DNA of 64,000 nucleotides from Rugamonas sp. A1-17 (GTDB lineage Bacteria > Pseudomonadota > Gammaproteobacteria > Burkholderiales > Burkholderiaceae_D). This document shows, piece by piece, positions 1-8,838 of this stretch; within the stretch, counting starts at the first letter, position 1, and each line of letters opens with the position of its first letter. The DNA lies in the NCBI GenBank assembly GCA_025548565.1, contig JAJLPB010000006.1, forward strand, positions 341,910 through 405,909. Reading direction: 5' to 3'. The notes below the pieces were generated by a model, which saw nothing but the letters and a program-made list of their open reading frames with translations, was not told the origin of the DNA and made no database searches. Position numbers and translations under genes: made by a program.

Positions 1-692
1 AGTTCAGCGTCGAGGCGACCGTGGGCAAGCCGCAGGTGGCCTACCGCGAGACCATCCAGCGCGCGGCCAGCGATGTCGAAGGCAAGTTCGTCAAGCAGTC
101 CGGCGGACGCGGGCAGTACGGCCACGTGGTGCTGACGCTGGAGCCGCTGGAGCCGGGCAAGGGCTACGAGTTCGTCGACGCCATCAAGGGCGGCGTGGTG
201 CCGCGCGAGTTCATTCCGGCGGTCGACAAGGGCGTGCAGGAGACCTTGCGCAGCGGTGTGCTGGCCGGCTATCCGGTGGTGGACGTCAAGGTCACGCTGA
301 CCTTCGGCTCGTACCACGACGTCGACTCGAACGAGAACGCGTTCCGCATGGCCGGCTCGATGGCCTTCAAGGACGGCATGCGGCGCGCCGACCCGGTGCT
401 GCTGGAGCCGATGATGCAGGTGGAAGTGGAAACGCCGGAAGAGTTCATGGGCAACGCCATGGGCGACCTGACGGCGCGGCGCGGCATGGTGCAGGGGATG
501 GACGAGATCCCCGGCGGCGGCGGCAAGATCATCCGCGCGCTGGTGCCGCTGGCCGAAATGTTCGGCTACTCCACCACGCTACGTTCGCTGACGCAGGGCC
601 GGGCCACGTACACGATGGAGTTCAAGCACTACGCGGCCGTGCCCAAGCACATCCTCGACCAGATCGCCGTCTCGTCCAAGGCGCGCCACTGA
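1..692 (+). CDS. fusA: Elongation factor G, C-terminal part (5' truncated by window)
   Basis: This is the end of a translational GTPase of the EF-G family, which drives ribosomal translocation. The reading frame is open from position 3, and the first internal in-frame start (GTG at 21) lies inside a conserved domain IV motif ([11 protein letters not shown]), so the real start is outside the window. The visible part covers domain IV and domain V, including the RGGQYGHV-like loop and the terminal [12 protein letters not shown] motif. The GTPase domain is not visible. No ribosomal protein genes (rpsL, rpsG, tuf) follow. It sits alone against a convergent unrelated gene, which suggests a second, stand-alone EF-G copy rather than the str-operon copy. 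The exact paralogue cannot be decided from this fragment. Confidence 0.93.
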   Translation, partial: FSVEATVGKPQVAYRETIQRAASDVEGKFVKQSGGRGQYGHVVLTLEPLEPGKGYEFVDAIKGGVVPREFIPAVDKGVQETLRSGVLAGYPVVDVKVTLTFGSYHDVDSNENAFRMAGSMAFKDGMRRADPVLLEPMMQVEVETPEEFMGNAMGDLTARRGMVQGMDEIPGGGGKIIRALVPLAEMFGYSTTLRSLTQGRATYTMEFKHYAAVPKHILDQIAVSSKARH

Positions 693-1184
693 TCAGTCGA
701 AGACCTTCAGCTTGAGCTGGACGGAAATGGCGCCATAGAGCCGGTCCTTATAGGTCGGCACTATGGCGACATTGACGCCGACGCTCTTGTATTCGAAGCT
801 GGCGGTGGGGATCGCCGCCAGGAACCAGCCGCCGTCGCGCATCTTCGGGTAGCCGCTGAAGCCGCCGGCCACCGCGCCCAGCCGCACCGGGCCGACCTTC
901 CACGGCTGGTAGTACACGCCGACGTAGTTCGAGTAGGCACGGTCGCTGTTGTAGAAGCGGCCTGCCGTGGCCGACGCCACCGTCGAGAAGCGGTATTCGC
1001 CGCCCAGGCCGGGATTGCTGTCGTTCAGGCCTTTATCGCGCTGAAAATGGTAGGAATAGAAACCGCCGTTCAGCCACACTTCCTTCAGCGGCGCCGCTTC
1101 GATGGTTTCGAAGGTGTCGGCCGCGGCCGCGCCGGACAGACAGGCCAGCATCACCGCGCCGGCAATACGCAAACTTTTGAACAT
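693..1184 (-). CDS. Small exported protein, probable outer-membrane beta-barrel
   Basis: A 163-residue protein with a clear signal peptide (MFKSLRIAGAVMLACLSGAAAA) and a mature part made of short alternating aromatic/polar stretches ending in QLKLKVFD. This pattern fits a small outer-membrane beta-barrel. The mature N-terminus has a run rich in aromatics and His (GGFYSYHFQRDKG) followed by NPGLGGEYRF, a pattern I associate with uncharacterised Burkholderiales proteins with a PagP-like fold. No catalytic assignment is justified. Its stop codon directly abuts the end of the convergent EF-G gene. The start is the only ATG in front of the signal peptide. Confidence 0.7.
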   Translation of the reverse strand: MFKSLRIAGAVMLACLSGAAAADTFETIEAAPLKEVWLNGGFYSYHFQRDKGLNDSNPGLGGEYRFSTVASATAGRFYNSDRAYSNYVGVYYQPWKVGPVRLGAVAGGFSGYPKMRDGGWFLAAIPTASFEYKSVGVNVAIVPTYKDRLYGAISVQLKLKVFD

Positions 1185-1217
1185 CCGAGGCTTTCTTCGT
1201 CGTGGAGTAACGTTGGA

Positions 1218-2036
1218 TTATAGCGAAGGATCGCCCGCTTTCCTCAACGCCTCCTGCGCGCGGGGCGGCGCTTCGCTGATGCCGTAGGCCGCCGGCCACT
1301 CGGCGGGCAGGTGCCAGGTGCCGAACACGCGGTCGAGGAAGGGCAGGGTCGACGAGAAATTGCGGTCCAGCGGCGCCACGCTGGTGTGGTGCCAGTGATG
1401 GAAGGCCGGCGTGGCGATGATCGATTCCAGCGGGCCGAGCCGGACCCGCAGATTCGAATGGATGAAGAATCCCCAGACGGTGCCGATGATAATCACCAGC
1501 GCCGGCGTGGCGCTGCCGCCCGCGCTGGCGCCGGCCAGGCCCAGGATGTACAGCGGCGTCATGCCGAACAGCCGGGTGACAACCATGTCGACCGGATGTG
1601 CATGGGTGTTGATCAGGAAGTACAGGTGCTCAGGCTTGTGATGCACCGAATGGAAATGCCACAGCCACGGCAGTTGGTGGCTCAACCGGTGGCCCCAGTA
1701 AAAGCCGACCTCGGCGATCAGCAAGGACAGCGGCAGCTTCACCGCCAGCGGCAAGGCGCCCACGGCGGCCGGTACGGCGGCGGGCAACACCGCTTGCGTG
1801 GCCACGGCAACCACGGCCATCAACGCGCTCAGGACGGCGGCCGGCAACAAGCTGTTGAGAAAATACAGGCCCAGATTGATCGCCAGCGCACGCCCCGGCA
1901 GGCGCGCCTTGCGCACCGCGAGCCAGCGCTCCAGCGGCACGAACACCAGCGACAGCAGCACCAGCCAAACGCACAGCCGCGCGACGTTGACCGCAAAAGT
2001 GGGCAGGTAGGCGAGCAGGGCGTTCATCGAAGTCAT
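1218..2036 (-). CDS. Sterol desaturase / fatty acid hydroxylase superfamily protein
   Basis: A 272-residue integral membrane protein of the fatty acid hydroxylase superfamily, whose members use a di-iron centre to hydroxylate or desaturate lipids. The three histidine clusters are all present: HRLSH, HSVHH a few residues later, and FHHWHH near the C-terminus, each next to predicted membrane helices. Several hydrophobic segments occupy the first 120 residues. The substrate cannot be read from sequence; bacterial relatives act on sterols, hopanoids, carotenoids or fatty acids. A second in-frame ATG lies three codons downstream. The gene follows the PEP-CTERM gene on the same strand, but a strong hairpin between them argues against co-transcription. 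Confidence 0.85.
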   Translation of the reverse strand: MTSMNALLAYLPTFAVNVARLCVWLVLLSLVFVPLERWLAVRKARLPGRALAINLGLYFLNSLLPAAVLSALMAVVAVATQAVLPAAVPAAVGALPLAVKLPLSLLIAEVGFYWGHRLSHQLPWLWHFHSVHHKPEHLYFLINTHAHPVDMVVTRLFGMTPLYILGLAGASAGGSATPALVIIIGTVWGFFIHSNLRVRLGPLESIIATPAFHHWHHTSVAPLDRNFSSTLPFLDRVFGTWHLPAEWPAAYGISEAPPRAQEALRKAGDPSL

Positions 2037-2068
2037 GGTGCGGATAATAGCGGAAACGGAAACGACAA

Positions 2069-2090
2069 TGCCGGACGCGAACGTCCGGCA
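2069..2090 (-). terminator. Hairpin terminator behind the PEP-CTERM gene
   Basis: A perfect 9-bp stem (TGCCGGACG/CGTCCGGCA) closes a CGAA tetraloop. Read on the minus strand it lies about 20 bases after the PEP-CTERM stop codon and is followed by a T-containing stretch (TTGTCGTTTCC). It probably ends that transcript before the hydroxylase gene. The T-tract is weak, so termination efficiency is uncertain. Confidence 0.65.
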
Positions 2091-2111
2091 TCGGTTGAAG
2101 CTGGCGGCGAA

Positions 2112-2840
2112 TTAAGCGGCCTTGGCTTTGCGGCGACGTGCCGCGAAACCGACCAGGCCCAGACCCAGACCCAGCATGCCCCAGGTTTGCGGCTCAGGTA
2201 CGGTGGCCACCATCGACACGCCATCCAGCAGCGAGAACGGCGGCACGCCGGCCGGGGTGCCCACGGCCAGGAAGCTCAACACTTCGCTGGTGCTGTTGGC
2301 GGTGAAGGTGAAGGTTTCTTTTTGCCAGCCGGTGAAGCCGTGGTTGGCGTTCTGCTTCACTTCGGTCGACTGGGTCTGGTTGCCCAGCGAGACTTTCCAC
2401 TGTTCGGTGGTGGCGCCGTTGAAGGATTGCTGCTGCGCGCCGGCCCAGTAGAAGCTCAGGTTGTATTGTTGGCCGGCGACCAGGCCGTTGACGGTCTGGG
2501 TCAGCGGGGCGATTTCGAACGCGCCGTCGGCTGCGACGAAGTTGCCGCCGGCCGGGCTGGCGCCCAGGCCGTTGGCGGCGCCGTTATGCGGGCCCCACAG
2601 TTGCAGGTTGCCGTAGCTGCCGTTGACGCCGCCGTTGTCGACGTTCGAGCCGTTGAACAGGAAGTTGTAGCCGTTGCTGTTCCAACCCTGCAGCTGATGG
2701 CCACCCCAGCCGATCTGGCCGTAGTCGCCGGTTTCGAAACCGCCATTGACGATCAATTCGCCAGGCACGGCGGCGTTTGCGATGCCGGTGCTCAGGGCTG
2801 CGGCGGCGGTCAGGGCTAACATCATCGATTTAAAGCGCAT
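2112..2840 (-). CDS. PEP-CTERM sorting domain protein
   Basis: A 242-residue secreted protein with a Sec signal peptide (MRFKSMMLALTAAAALSTG...) and a classic exosortase-recognised C-terminus: VPEPQTWGMLGLGLGLVGFAARRRK, i.e. the PEP motif, a hydrophobic segment and a basic tail. The middle is rich in Gly, Asn and aromatic residues, with NGGFE at the mature N-terminus as in the choice-of-anchor beta-sandwich type. Proteins of this class are cleaved by an exosortase and exported to the surface, often alongside exopolysaccharide; no exosortase gene is in this window. A GGAG sequence lies about 10 bases before the ATG. The function of the mature domain is unknown. Confidence 0.9.
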   Translation of the reverse strand: MRFKSMMLALTAAAALSTGIANAAVPGELIVNGGFETGDYGQIGWGGHQLQGWNSNGYNFLFNGSNVDNGGVNGSYGNLQLWGPHNGAANGLGASPAGGNFVAADGAFEIAPLTQTVNGLVAGQQYNLSFYWAGAQQQSFNGATTEQWKVSLGNQTQSTEVKQNANHGFTGWQKETFTFTANSTSEVLSFLAVGTPAGVPPFSLLDGVSMVATVPEPQTWGMLGLGLGLVGFAARRRKAKAA

Positions 2841-3046
2841 GTAAAAACTCCAGATTTCGTATTTGAGGCGGACGGCCGGCCGCCGGCGGCGCGGAACAGT
2901 GAATTCAGCGAACTTGCTTTTAAAATATTATGAATGAACAACATCAACATTGGAACATTTTTAATTTGTAAAGTAAGTTGAGATAGTCGCAATACATGTG
3001 TTAGCAATGGAAGCGATCCCGCTCAAAATACGAAAAAAATCCCGCC

Positions 3047-4108
3047 TTAAATCGTGATGCGCCAGCCTCTTTTTTCAGCGCCGGCCATGGCCAGCCAGAA
3101 TAGGGCGGTGAAGCAGGCGGCGAACGCCAGCGAGGCCGCCGAGGGGCCCAGCAACGGGGTCAGCGGACGGCTGAAAATCGTGGCGTAAAGTGGCTCCATG
3201 ATGCCGCTGCCTTCGATCACGCAAGTCGCAATCCAGGAACCGGCGTAGGCGGCGATGGCGTTCAGTCCCATCGCGCGGCCTAGCGCCGGCCAGCCACGCA
3301 CGTCGATCAGCTGGTGCGCCAGTGCGATGACCAGCATGCCGAAACCACCGGTCCACAGCACGAACGACGAGGTCCACAGCTGTTTGTTCAGCGGCAGCAC
3401 GAGCGACCACAGGCCGCCGGCCAGCATGGCCGCCGCGCCGGCCAGTGCCAGCGTGCGGATCCGGCCTTGCCGCAGCCGGTCGCCGGCACGCAGGCCGAGG
3501 ATGACCGTGGCCAGCGACGGCAGCGTGCCCAAGATGCCCTCCGGGTCGTGGCCGATGCCGGTGGCGGCGTCGTATTGGTAGGCCAGGTGGCCGAGCAGCG
3601 CGCTGTCGACGCGGTCGGGCAGGTTCAGGCCCGGCTCCAGCGAACCGCCGGCGGCCAGCAAGGCCCAATATCCCAGCACGATGGCCGCAAACACTGCCCA
3701 CTGAGCACGGGCGCTGCGCACGTGGATGGCCAGCAGTCCGGCGGCGGCGAAGCAGATGCCGGTCCGCTGCAGCACGCCGAACAGGCGGAAGCCGCGTCCG
3801 TTCAGCAGCAGCATCGCCACCACATGCAGCGCTATCCCCAGCAGCACGATGCGTGCGGCGCGCAGGAGCACCGGACGCGTAAGCTCCGCCTCGTTGGCGC
3901 CGGCCTCAAGGCGCGGCCCCAGCGCAAGGTTGATCGAGACGCCGACGATCAGCAGGAAGATGGGGAAGATGAAGTCAGGCGGCGTGCAGCCATGCCATTC
4001 GGCGTGTTCCAGCCATGGGTAGACGTGCGACCAGTCGCCGGCGTCGTTCACCAGCAGCATGGCGGCCACTGTCAGGCCACGTACCGCGTCGATAGAATTA
4101 ATGCGCAT
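3047..4108 (-). CDS. DUF5009 / heparan-alpha-glucosaminide N-acetyltransferase-like membrane protein (copy 2)
   Basis: An approximately 353-residue polytopic membrane protein. I start it at the ATG at 4108 because that places the family's hallmark (RINSIDAVRGLTVAAMLLVN) at the N-terminus; the longer upstream reading overlaps the preceding gene. The motif PPDFIFPIFLLIVGVSI and about ten hydrophobic segments match the DUF5009/HGSNAT-like (NagX) family. Relatives acetylate or transacylate amino sugars such as glucosamine across the inner membrane. It begins 11 bases after the stop of a paralogue and is presumably translated from the same mRNA. The exact substrate is unknown; an amino-sugar role is inferred from family and from the TonB receptor upstream. 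Confidence 0.8.
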   Translation of the reverse strand: MRINSIDAVRGLTVAAMLLVNDAGDWSHVYPWLEHAEWHGCTPPDFIFPIFLLIVGVSINLALGPRLEAGANEAELTRPVLLRAARIVLLGIALHVVAMLLLNGRGFRLFGVLQRTGICFAAAGLLAIHVRSARAQWAVFAAIVLGYWALLAAGGSLEPGLNLPDRVDSALLGHLAYQYDAATGIGHDPEGILGTLPSLATVILGLRAGDRLRQGRIRTLALAGAAAMLAGGLWSLVLPLNKQLWTSSFVLWTGGFGMLVIALAHQLIDVRGWPALGRAMGLNAIAAYAGSWIATCVIEGSGIMEPLYATIFSRPLTPLLGPSAASLAFAACFTALFWLAMAGAEKRGWRITI

Positions 4109-4119
4109 AGTTTTCGAGT

Positions 4120-5292
4120 TTAAAGCTGCAGTTTGAATTGCAGGCGATTGAGGCCGGCCGCCAGCGCCATGACGATGATGGCGTAGGCAAGGGCCCAAAG
4201 GAATCCGGGCCAGCCGGAACCCAGCACGTCCGGCAGCGCCAGGTGCAGCAGCTGCATCAGCGCATAGACGATGTAGGGAATGATATAAACCAGCAGCGGA
4301 TTGGCCGCCGCCGGCCGGACCAGCGCCACCCAGCCGCTGATGCGCCGCAGGTCGACCACCCAGTACAGCGCTGCGAACAGCAGCACACAGATGGCGGAGC
4401 TGTAAAGCGCCCAGCTAGGCGTCGCGTAGATCTTCGATATCTTGAACCAGGGCCGCAGCACGAAGGCGATCGCGGTTAGCGCCAGCGCAAGCAGCAGCGC
4501 ATCGCGGAAAGGCTTGCCGCGTCCCTGGCTGAAAAAGATCAGCGACGTCACCATGCCGCACAACGCGATCGACGTATGCACGGCGTTTTCGGCCTGCGCG
4601 CCCAGCAGCTGCAAAAGGGCGGACGATGGCGCCGCATGGGCGGCGGCATACAGGCCCGTACAGGCCAGCACCAGCATGACGAGCGGCAGGATGCGCGCAC
4701 GCGCAAGCTCCCACGCCACTGCGCTGTACAGGTACGCCCAGCCTATCAATCCCAGGATGCCCCACCATTGCGGCGCGAGCCGAAGGCTGCCATCGGCGCC
4801 GCCACGAAACGCCAGCGCCAGCGCCACCAGCCCGCAAACGCCGGCCGCCCGCAAGGCCAGCGACAGCGTCCTGTTCTCGAACCGGTGGACGGCCCACACC
4901 AGCATGGCGCAGCCGTAGAACAGCAGCGACCACAAATGGATGGACATGCCCATCGCCGCCTCGTTGTAGCCATCCTCCGCGTTGACCATGAAGACACCCA
5001 GCACCAGCAAGCCGGCGGCCCGGGTGAGCACATGCCGCCAGCGCCGGGCCGCCGTATCGCCAGCCGCCCGCCGCTGCGCCATGGCGAACGGTATCGACAT
5101 GCCGACAATGAACAGGAAGGCCGGGAACACCACGTCCGGGAAGGTCATGGCATCGACATCCGCCGGGGCATGCTCCATCCAGGCCGGCATGCCGCGCACA
5201 CCGGCCAGCGTGTTCACGAAGATCATGACCAGGATGGTGACGCCCCGGAGGGCGTCGATCGCCAGTATTCGCGAGGGTTTAGAGTTTGCCAC
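4120..5292 (-). CDS. DUF5009 / heparan-alpha-glucosaminide N-acetyltransferase-like membrane protein (copy 1)
   Basis: A 390-residue membrane protein of the same family as its downstream neighbour. The N-terminus reads RILAIDALRGVTILVMIFVN, followed by FPDVVFPAFLFIVGMSIPFA, which are the two conserved segments that characterise the family. About ten to twelve hydrophobic helices follow. It starts inside the last codons of the TonB receptor (14-base overlap), so it is almost certainly translationally coupled to it. The order receptor, acyltransferase, acyltransferase suggests uptake and periplasmic acylation of a sugar, possibly an amino sugar. Two divergent paralogues in tandem may act as a pair or on different substrates. 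No glycosidase or kinase is adjacent to identify the sugar. Confidence 0.82.
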   Translation of the reverse strand: MANSKPSRILAIDALRGVTILVMIFVNTLAGVRGMPAWMEHAPADVDAMTFPDVVFPAFLFIVGMSIPFAMAQRRAAGDTAARRWRHVLTRAAGLLVLGVFMVNAEDGYNEAAMGMSIHLWSLLFYGCAMLVWAVHRFENRTLSLALRAAGVCGLVALALAFRGGADGSLRLAPQWWGILGLIGWAYLYSAVAWELARARILPLVMLVLACTGLYAAAHAAPSSALLQLLGAQAENAVHTSIALCGMVTSLIFFSQGRGKPFRDALLLALALTAIAFVLRPWFKISKIYATPSWALYSSAICVLLFAALYWVVDLRRISGWVALVRPAAANPLLVYIIPYIVYALMQLLHLALPDVLGSGWPGFLWALAYAIIVMALAAGLNRLQFKLQL

Positions 5293-8016
5293 GCAGTCCC
5301 AGGTAGTATTGACGGCCGTTCGAATACGAGGCGATAGGCTGGTCCTTGTTGGTGCCGTAGTAGCGCAGCACGGCGTTGTTCAGGTTCAGCGCATCGAAGG
5401 TGATCGACAGGTTCTCGTTGATCTTGTAGCTGACTGACGCCGCAAGGTTGCCGGTTCCCGCCATCACCTGCGGGAAGCTGTTGTACAAGCCGCCCGAGAA
5501 GCTGGAGCGGTAGGTGTAGGCCAGGCGGGCGCTCAGACGGTCGTCCTCGTAGTAGGTTTCGGCGTTGTAGGTGTTCTTCGAGTTGCCTACCACCGGCAGG
5601 CCGTCGTCCGCCTTGCCGTCGGTGTAGGTGTAGTTGGCCACCAAGCCCACACCGCCGAACAAGTGCTGCTGGTAGGCCAGCTCCACGCCCTTGTTCTTGG
5701 CCGCGATATTGGTCGGCGACGAGATGGCGTAGCTGTCGAAGCGCTTGAACGAGTTGTTGAAGTAGGTGAGGTTGGCCGTGCCGTAGGTGACATAGGACGA
5801 CATGTCCATGTAGAACACGCCGGCCGACAGCAGCGCTTTCGGCGCGAAGTACCACTCCAGCGCGACGTCGTAGTTGGTCGAGCGGACCGGCTTCAGTCTC
5901 GGGTTGCCGCTGCTGCCGGTCAGGTTGGTGTCGTTGAGCGTCACCGCGCCGACCATCGCGCTGAAGTCTGGGCGCGCCATCGTCTTGGCGATAGCCGCGC
6001 GGGCCACCAGGGTGGGCGACACGTCGATCTTGAAGTTCGCGCTCGGCAGGAAGTCGTTGTAGCCGCTCTGGTTCAGCGTCGGCGTGTAAGGGCCGTTCAC
6101 ATTGTCCTGGCCGATGGGATGGTCGCCGCCGGGGATGTTGGTGATGGTGGCCTGGTTGGTGTGCACATAGCGCACGCCCACGTTGCCGCGCCAGCCGTCG
6201 CCAGCGAGGTTGACCATGCCGTAGATGGCGCTGGACTTCTCCTTCACGTCCATCTCGCCGGCCCAGTTCTCGGTGGTGGGGCCGCCGGCCAGGTCGTACT
6301 TGGCTGCCCAGGCGGCGATGTCGGCGGGATTGATCTGCCACACGTTGCGCAGGAATCCCCCGCCGTTGGTGATGCCGTTGCCGAAGTTGGATGGGTAGGT
6401 CGAGCCATTCCAGGCCGGCAGCGGCGCCGAGGTGGTGCCGTCGCAGGCCTTGCAGCTGCGGTTCTCCGGCTGGCTCACGCTGCGATGGTGTTCGGCGAAG
6501 CGCACGCCGAACTTGGCCGACTCCATCACGCCGCGGTCGAGCCGCAGCTCGGCGTCGGCTTGGGCGTATTTTTCGGCGTCCTTGGTGATGACGTGCGAGC
6601 CCCAGGCGGAGGCGGTGACGTAGTTGGTGAACTTCGACGTATCCGCGCCCGGGAAGGACATCGTGGCCGGCGACAGGCCGTTCAGCGTGTAGCTGGAACC
6701 GGCGCCGGTCAGGCCTGCCTCGTAGCCGATATCGGCCGGGGTCTTGCCGGTGCCGCGCGTGTAGCCCACGCTGCCGCTGATGCGCAGGTCCTGGCTCACT
6801 TTATAGCTGCCATCGAGGTCGATGTAGGCCGACGAGGAGGACGAGCCGGGACGTAGATCTGGTCGCCGAAGGCCGAGTAGAGCGACGAGTTGTAGGTCTG
6901 CGTGGCGCTCACGGCAGGGTACTGCGATGCCGGGATCGTCGCCGACACCAGCGTGCCGCTCTTGATTGTGTATGCCGAAGGGATCACGCCGACCGGCGCG
7001 CCGGTGTCCGGATTGGTGGCGTTGATGTTGGCGGCGATGTTGTTGTAGAAGCTGCGGTTGTAGTTGGCCGCGTCCAGCTGCGAACTAAAGCCGTTGATGT
7101 CGAAGCTCAGGTCCTTGTTCGGCTTGAACTGGAGGTCGAAGGCGCCGCCGGTGCGTTTGCGGGTCTGCTCGAACAGCGATGCGCTGATGCCGGCCGGCGC
7201 CAGGATGCCCGCCAGCTCGGGATGCGCCTTGGCCGCGTTGCTGTCGGCGGCGATGGCGGTGTAGCCGTAGAATTCCTGGCCGTCGCGGCGCTCGTGGCGC
7301 TTTTCCGAGAACAGCTGCACCAGCACGCCGAAGGTCTTGGCGTCGTTCTTCCAGCCGATCAGCGCATTCATTTGCGGATCGGTCTTGCTGGGCAGGTCGG
7401 CATAGATGGCCTGGGCCGAGGCTTCCAGCGTCAACTGCTTCTTGAAGTCCAGCGGCTTGCGGGTTTCGATGTTGACCGAGCCGGCCACGCCGCCTTCCAC
7501 CATGTCGGCCTGCTGGCTTTTCTGCACCGTGACCGCGCTGACGATTTCCGACGGCAGCAGCGCGTAGCTCACGCTGCGCCCGACCGCGCCCGACTGGTCC
7601 AGCACGAACCAGTCGCCGGTGCCGATGGTGTGGCCGTTGACCTGCGTCTGCGTCAGGCTGGAGCTGGTGCCGCGGATGCTCACGCGGTCATTCTCGGCGA
7701 AGCCGCCTTCGCCGCCGGCGGAGGAGGAGATGTTCACGCCCGGCACGCGCTGGATGGCGTCGGCCACGTTCTTGTCCGGCATTTTGCCAATGTCTTCGGC
7801 CGATACCACTTCGGACAGTGTATCGCTATTGCGCTTGCGGGTCAGCGCCTGCTGCAGGGAGGCGCGAATGCCGGTGACCACCACCTGTTCCAGCGGCTGG
7901 GCACTGTCGCCCGCCGTTTGCTGCGCCACCGCGGGCGCCGCCGCGCATGCGAGCATCAACGCCACCGCCGACGCGATAGGCGTTGGCACCGTTTTCATCC
8001 CTGCTTTGCTGTCCAT
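5279..8016 (-). pseudogene. TonB-dependent receptor, interrupted by one frameshift
   Basis: A TonB-dependent outer-membrane receptor of roughly 910 residues, split into two frames. The N-terminal part starts at the ATG at 8016 with a GGGAG ribosome site. It has a signal peptide, a TonB-box-like segment (LEQVVVTGIRASL), a plug domain and the first barrel strands, and runs out of frame into a TGA near 6796. The rest (5279-6799) continues the barrel and ends with the typical terminal aromatic signature (QYYLGLRGKL). Adding one base near 6841-6852, in a GC run, restores a continuous sequence reading VPG-SSSSS-AYIDLDGSYKVS. The plug sequence resembles the large Caulobacter/Xanthomonas-type receptors used for carbohydrates. 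A genuine mutation and a sequencing error are equally possible. It is the first gene of an operon with two acyltransferases. Confidence 0.85.
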
Positions 8017-8067
8017 CCAAGCTCCCTCGATAATAGTTTTAGTGTGGGCAGATTCTCCCTGGTCTTC

Positions 8068-8106
8068 CTTAACGCGATCCAAAAGAAACCTTAAGGGTTT
8101 CCTAAC
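8068..8106. promoter_or_regulatory. Candidate response-regulator direct repeats in divergent region
   Basis: The 165-base gap between the TonB operon and the two-component operon holds CTTAA at 8068 and 8090 and CCTAA at 8101. The last two are 11 bases apart, the spacing typical of OmpR/PmrA-type half sites. The same stretch also contains a GAAACC/GGTTTC inverted repeat (8085-8101). The neighbouring OmpR-family regulator is the natural candidate to bind here. This is pattern recognition only. Confidence 0.4.
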
Positions 8107-8181
8107 GCTGTGGCGCGCAGGCGATTGACAGGTAATCGATAAGATGCGTAGATACGGGCTTCACGAAAGAGGTGGTTACAC

Positions 8182-8838
8182 ATGAAGATATGCCTGGTCG
8201 AGGACGACCTGGAACTGGGCAAGGCCTTGCAAGCGGCCTTGCAGGATGCGGGACAGGAAGTGGTATGGGTGCGCCGCGCCAGCGATGCGCGCCACTGGGT
8301 GGAAAACGAACCGTTCGACGCGGTGCTGCTGGACCTGGGCCTGCCCGACGGGAACGGCATCGACGTGCTGCGCGAGCTGCGGGCGTCCGGCCACACGCTG
8401 CCCATCCTGGTCATCACCGCGCGCGACAGCCTGGAGGACCGCTTGAACGGCCTCGATCGCGGCGCCGATGACTATCTGGTCAAGCCCTTCGTCGTCACGG
8501 AACTGCTGGCGCGCTTGCGCGCGGTGATGCGGCGTGCCACCGGCTGGAGCGAATCCGGTGAGCCGGTGTGGAAGGTCAAGGACCTGGTGCTGGACGATAA
8601 GCGCATGCTGCTCACCCGCGCCGGGGCCAACGTGGTGCTGTCCAAGACCGAATTCGCGCTGCTGCACGCGCTGATGCGCTACCCGGACCGCGTGCTGACC
8701 CGGCGCGAGCTCGAATCGCGCGCGCTGCCTCACAGCGAGGGCGCGGCGCTGGACGTGCATATGTCGCACCTGCGGCAGAAAATCGGCGAGGGCTACATCC
8801 GCACGGTGCGCGGCGTCGGCTACGTCGTCGACAAATGA
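8182..8838 (+). CDS. OmpR-family two-component response regulator
   Basis: A 218-residue DNA-binding response regulator with a receiver domain followed by a winged-helix (Trans_reg_C) domain. The acidic pocket (Glu7, Asp8, Asp9), the phosphorylated Asp51 in LLDLGLPDG and the conserved Lys101 in LVKPF are all present. The C-terminal domain has LSKTEFALLHAL and the terminal RGVGYVVDK signature. It resembles QseB/TctD/PmrA-type regulators. A good ribosome site (AGAGGTGG) precedes the ATG. The stop overlaps the kinase start by four bases (ATGA). It is transcribed away from the TonB receptor operon, so that operon is a plausible target. Confidence 0.93.
   Translation: MKICLVEDDLELGKALQAALQDAGQEVVWVRRASDARHWVENEPFDAVLLDLGLPDGNGIDVLRELRASGHTLPILVITARDSLEDRLNGLDRGADDYLVKPFVVTELLARLRAVMRRATGWSESGEPVWKVKDLVLDDKRMLLTRAGANVVLSKTEFALLHALMRYPDRVLTRRELESRALPHSEGAALDVHMSHLRQKIGEGYIRTVRGVGYVVDK

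Noticed and set aside
6796..6799. GTGA overlap as a genuine start of a second gene in the TonB receptor
   Set aside because: The downstream part is only the receptor barrel without signal peptide; restoring one base gives a continuous receptor, so a frameshift is simpler.
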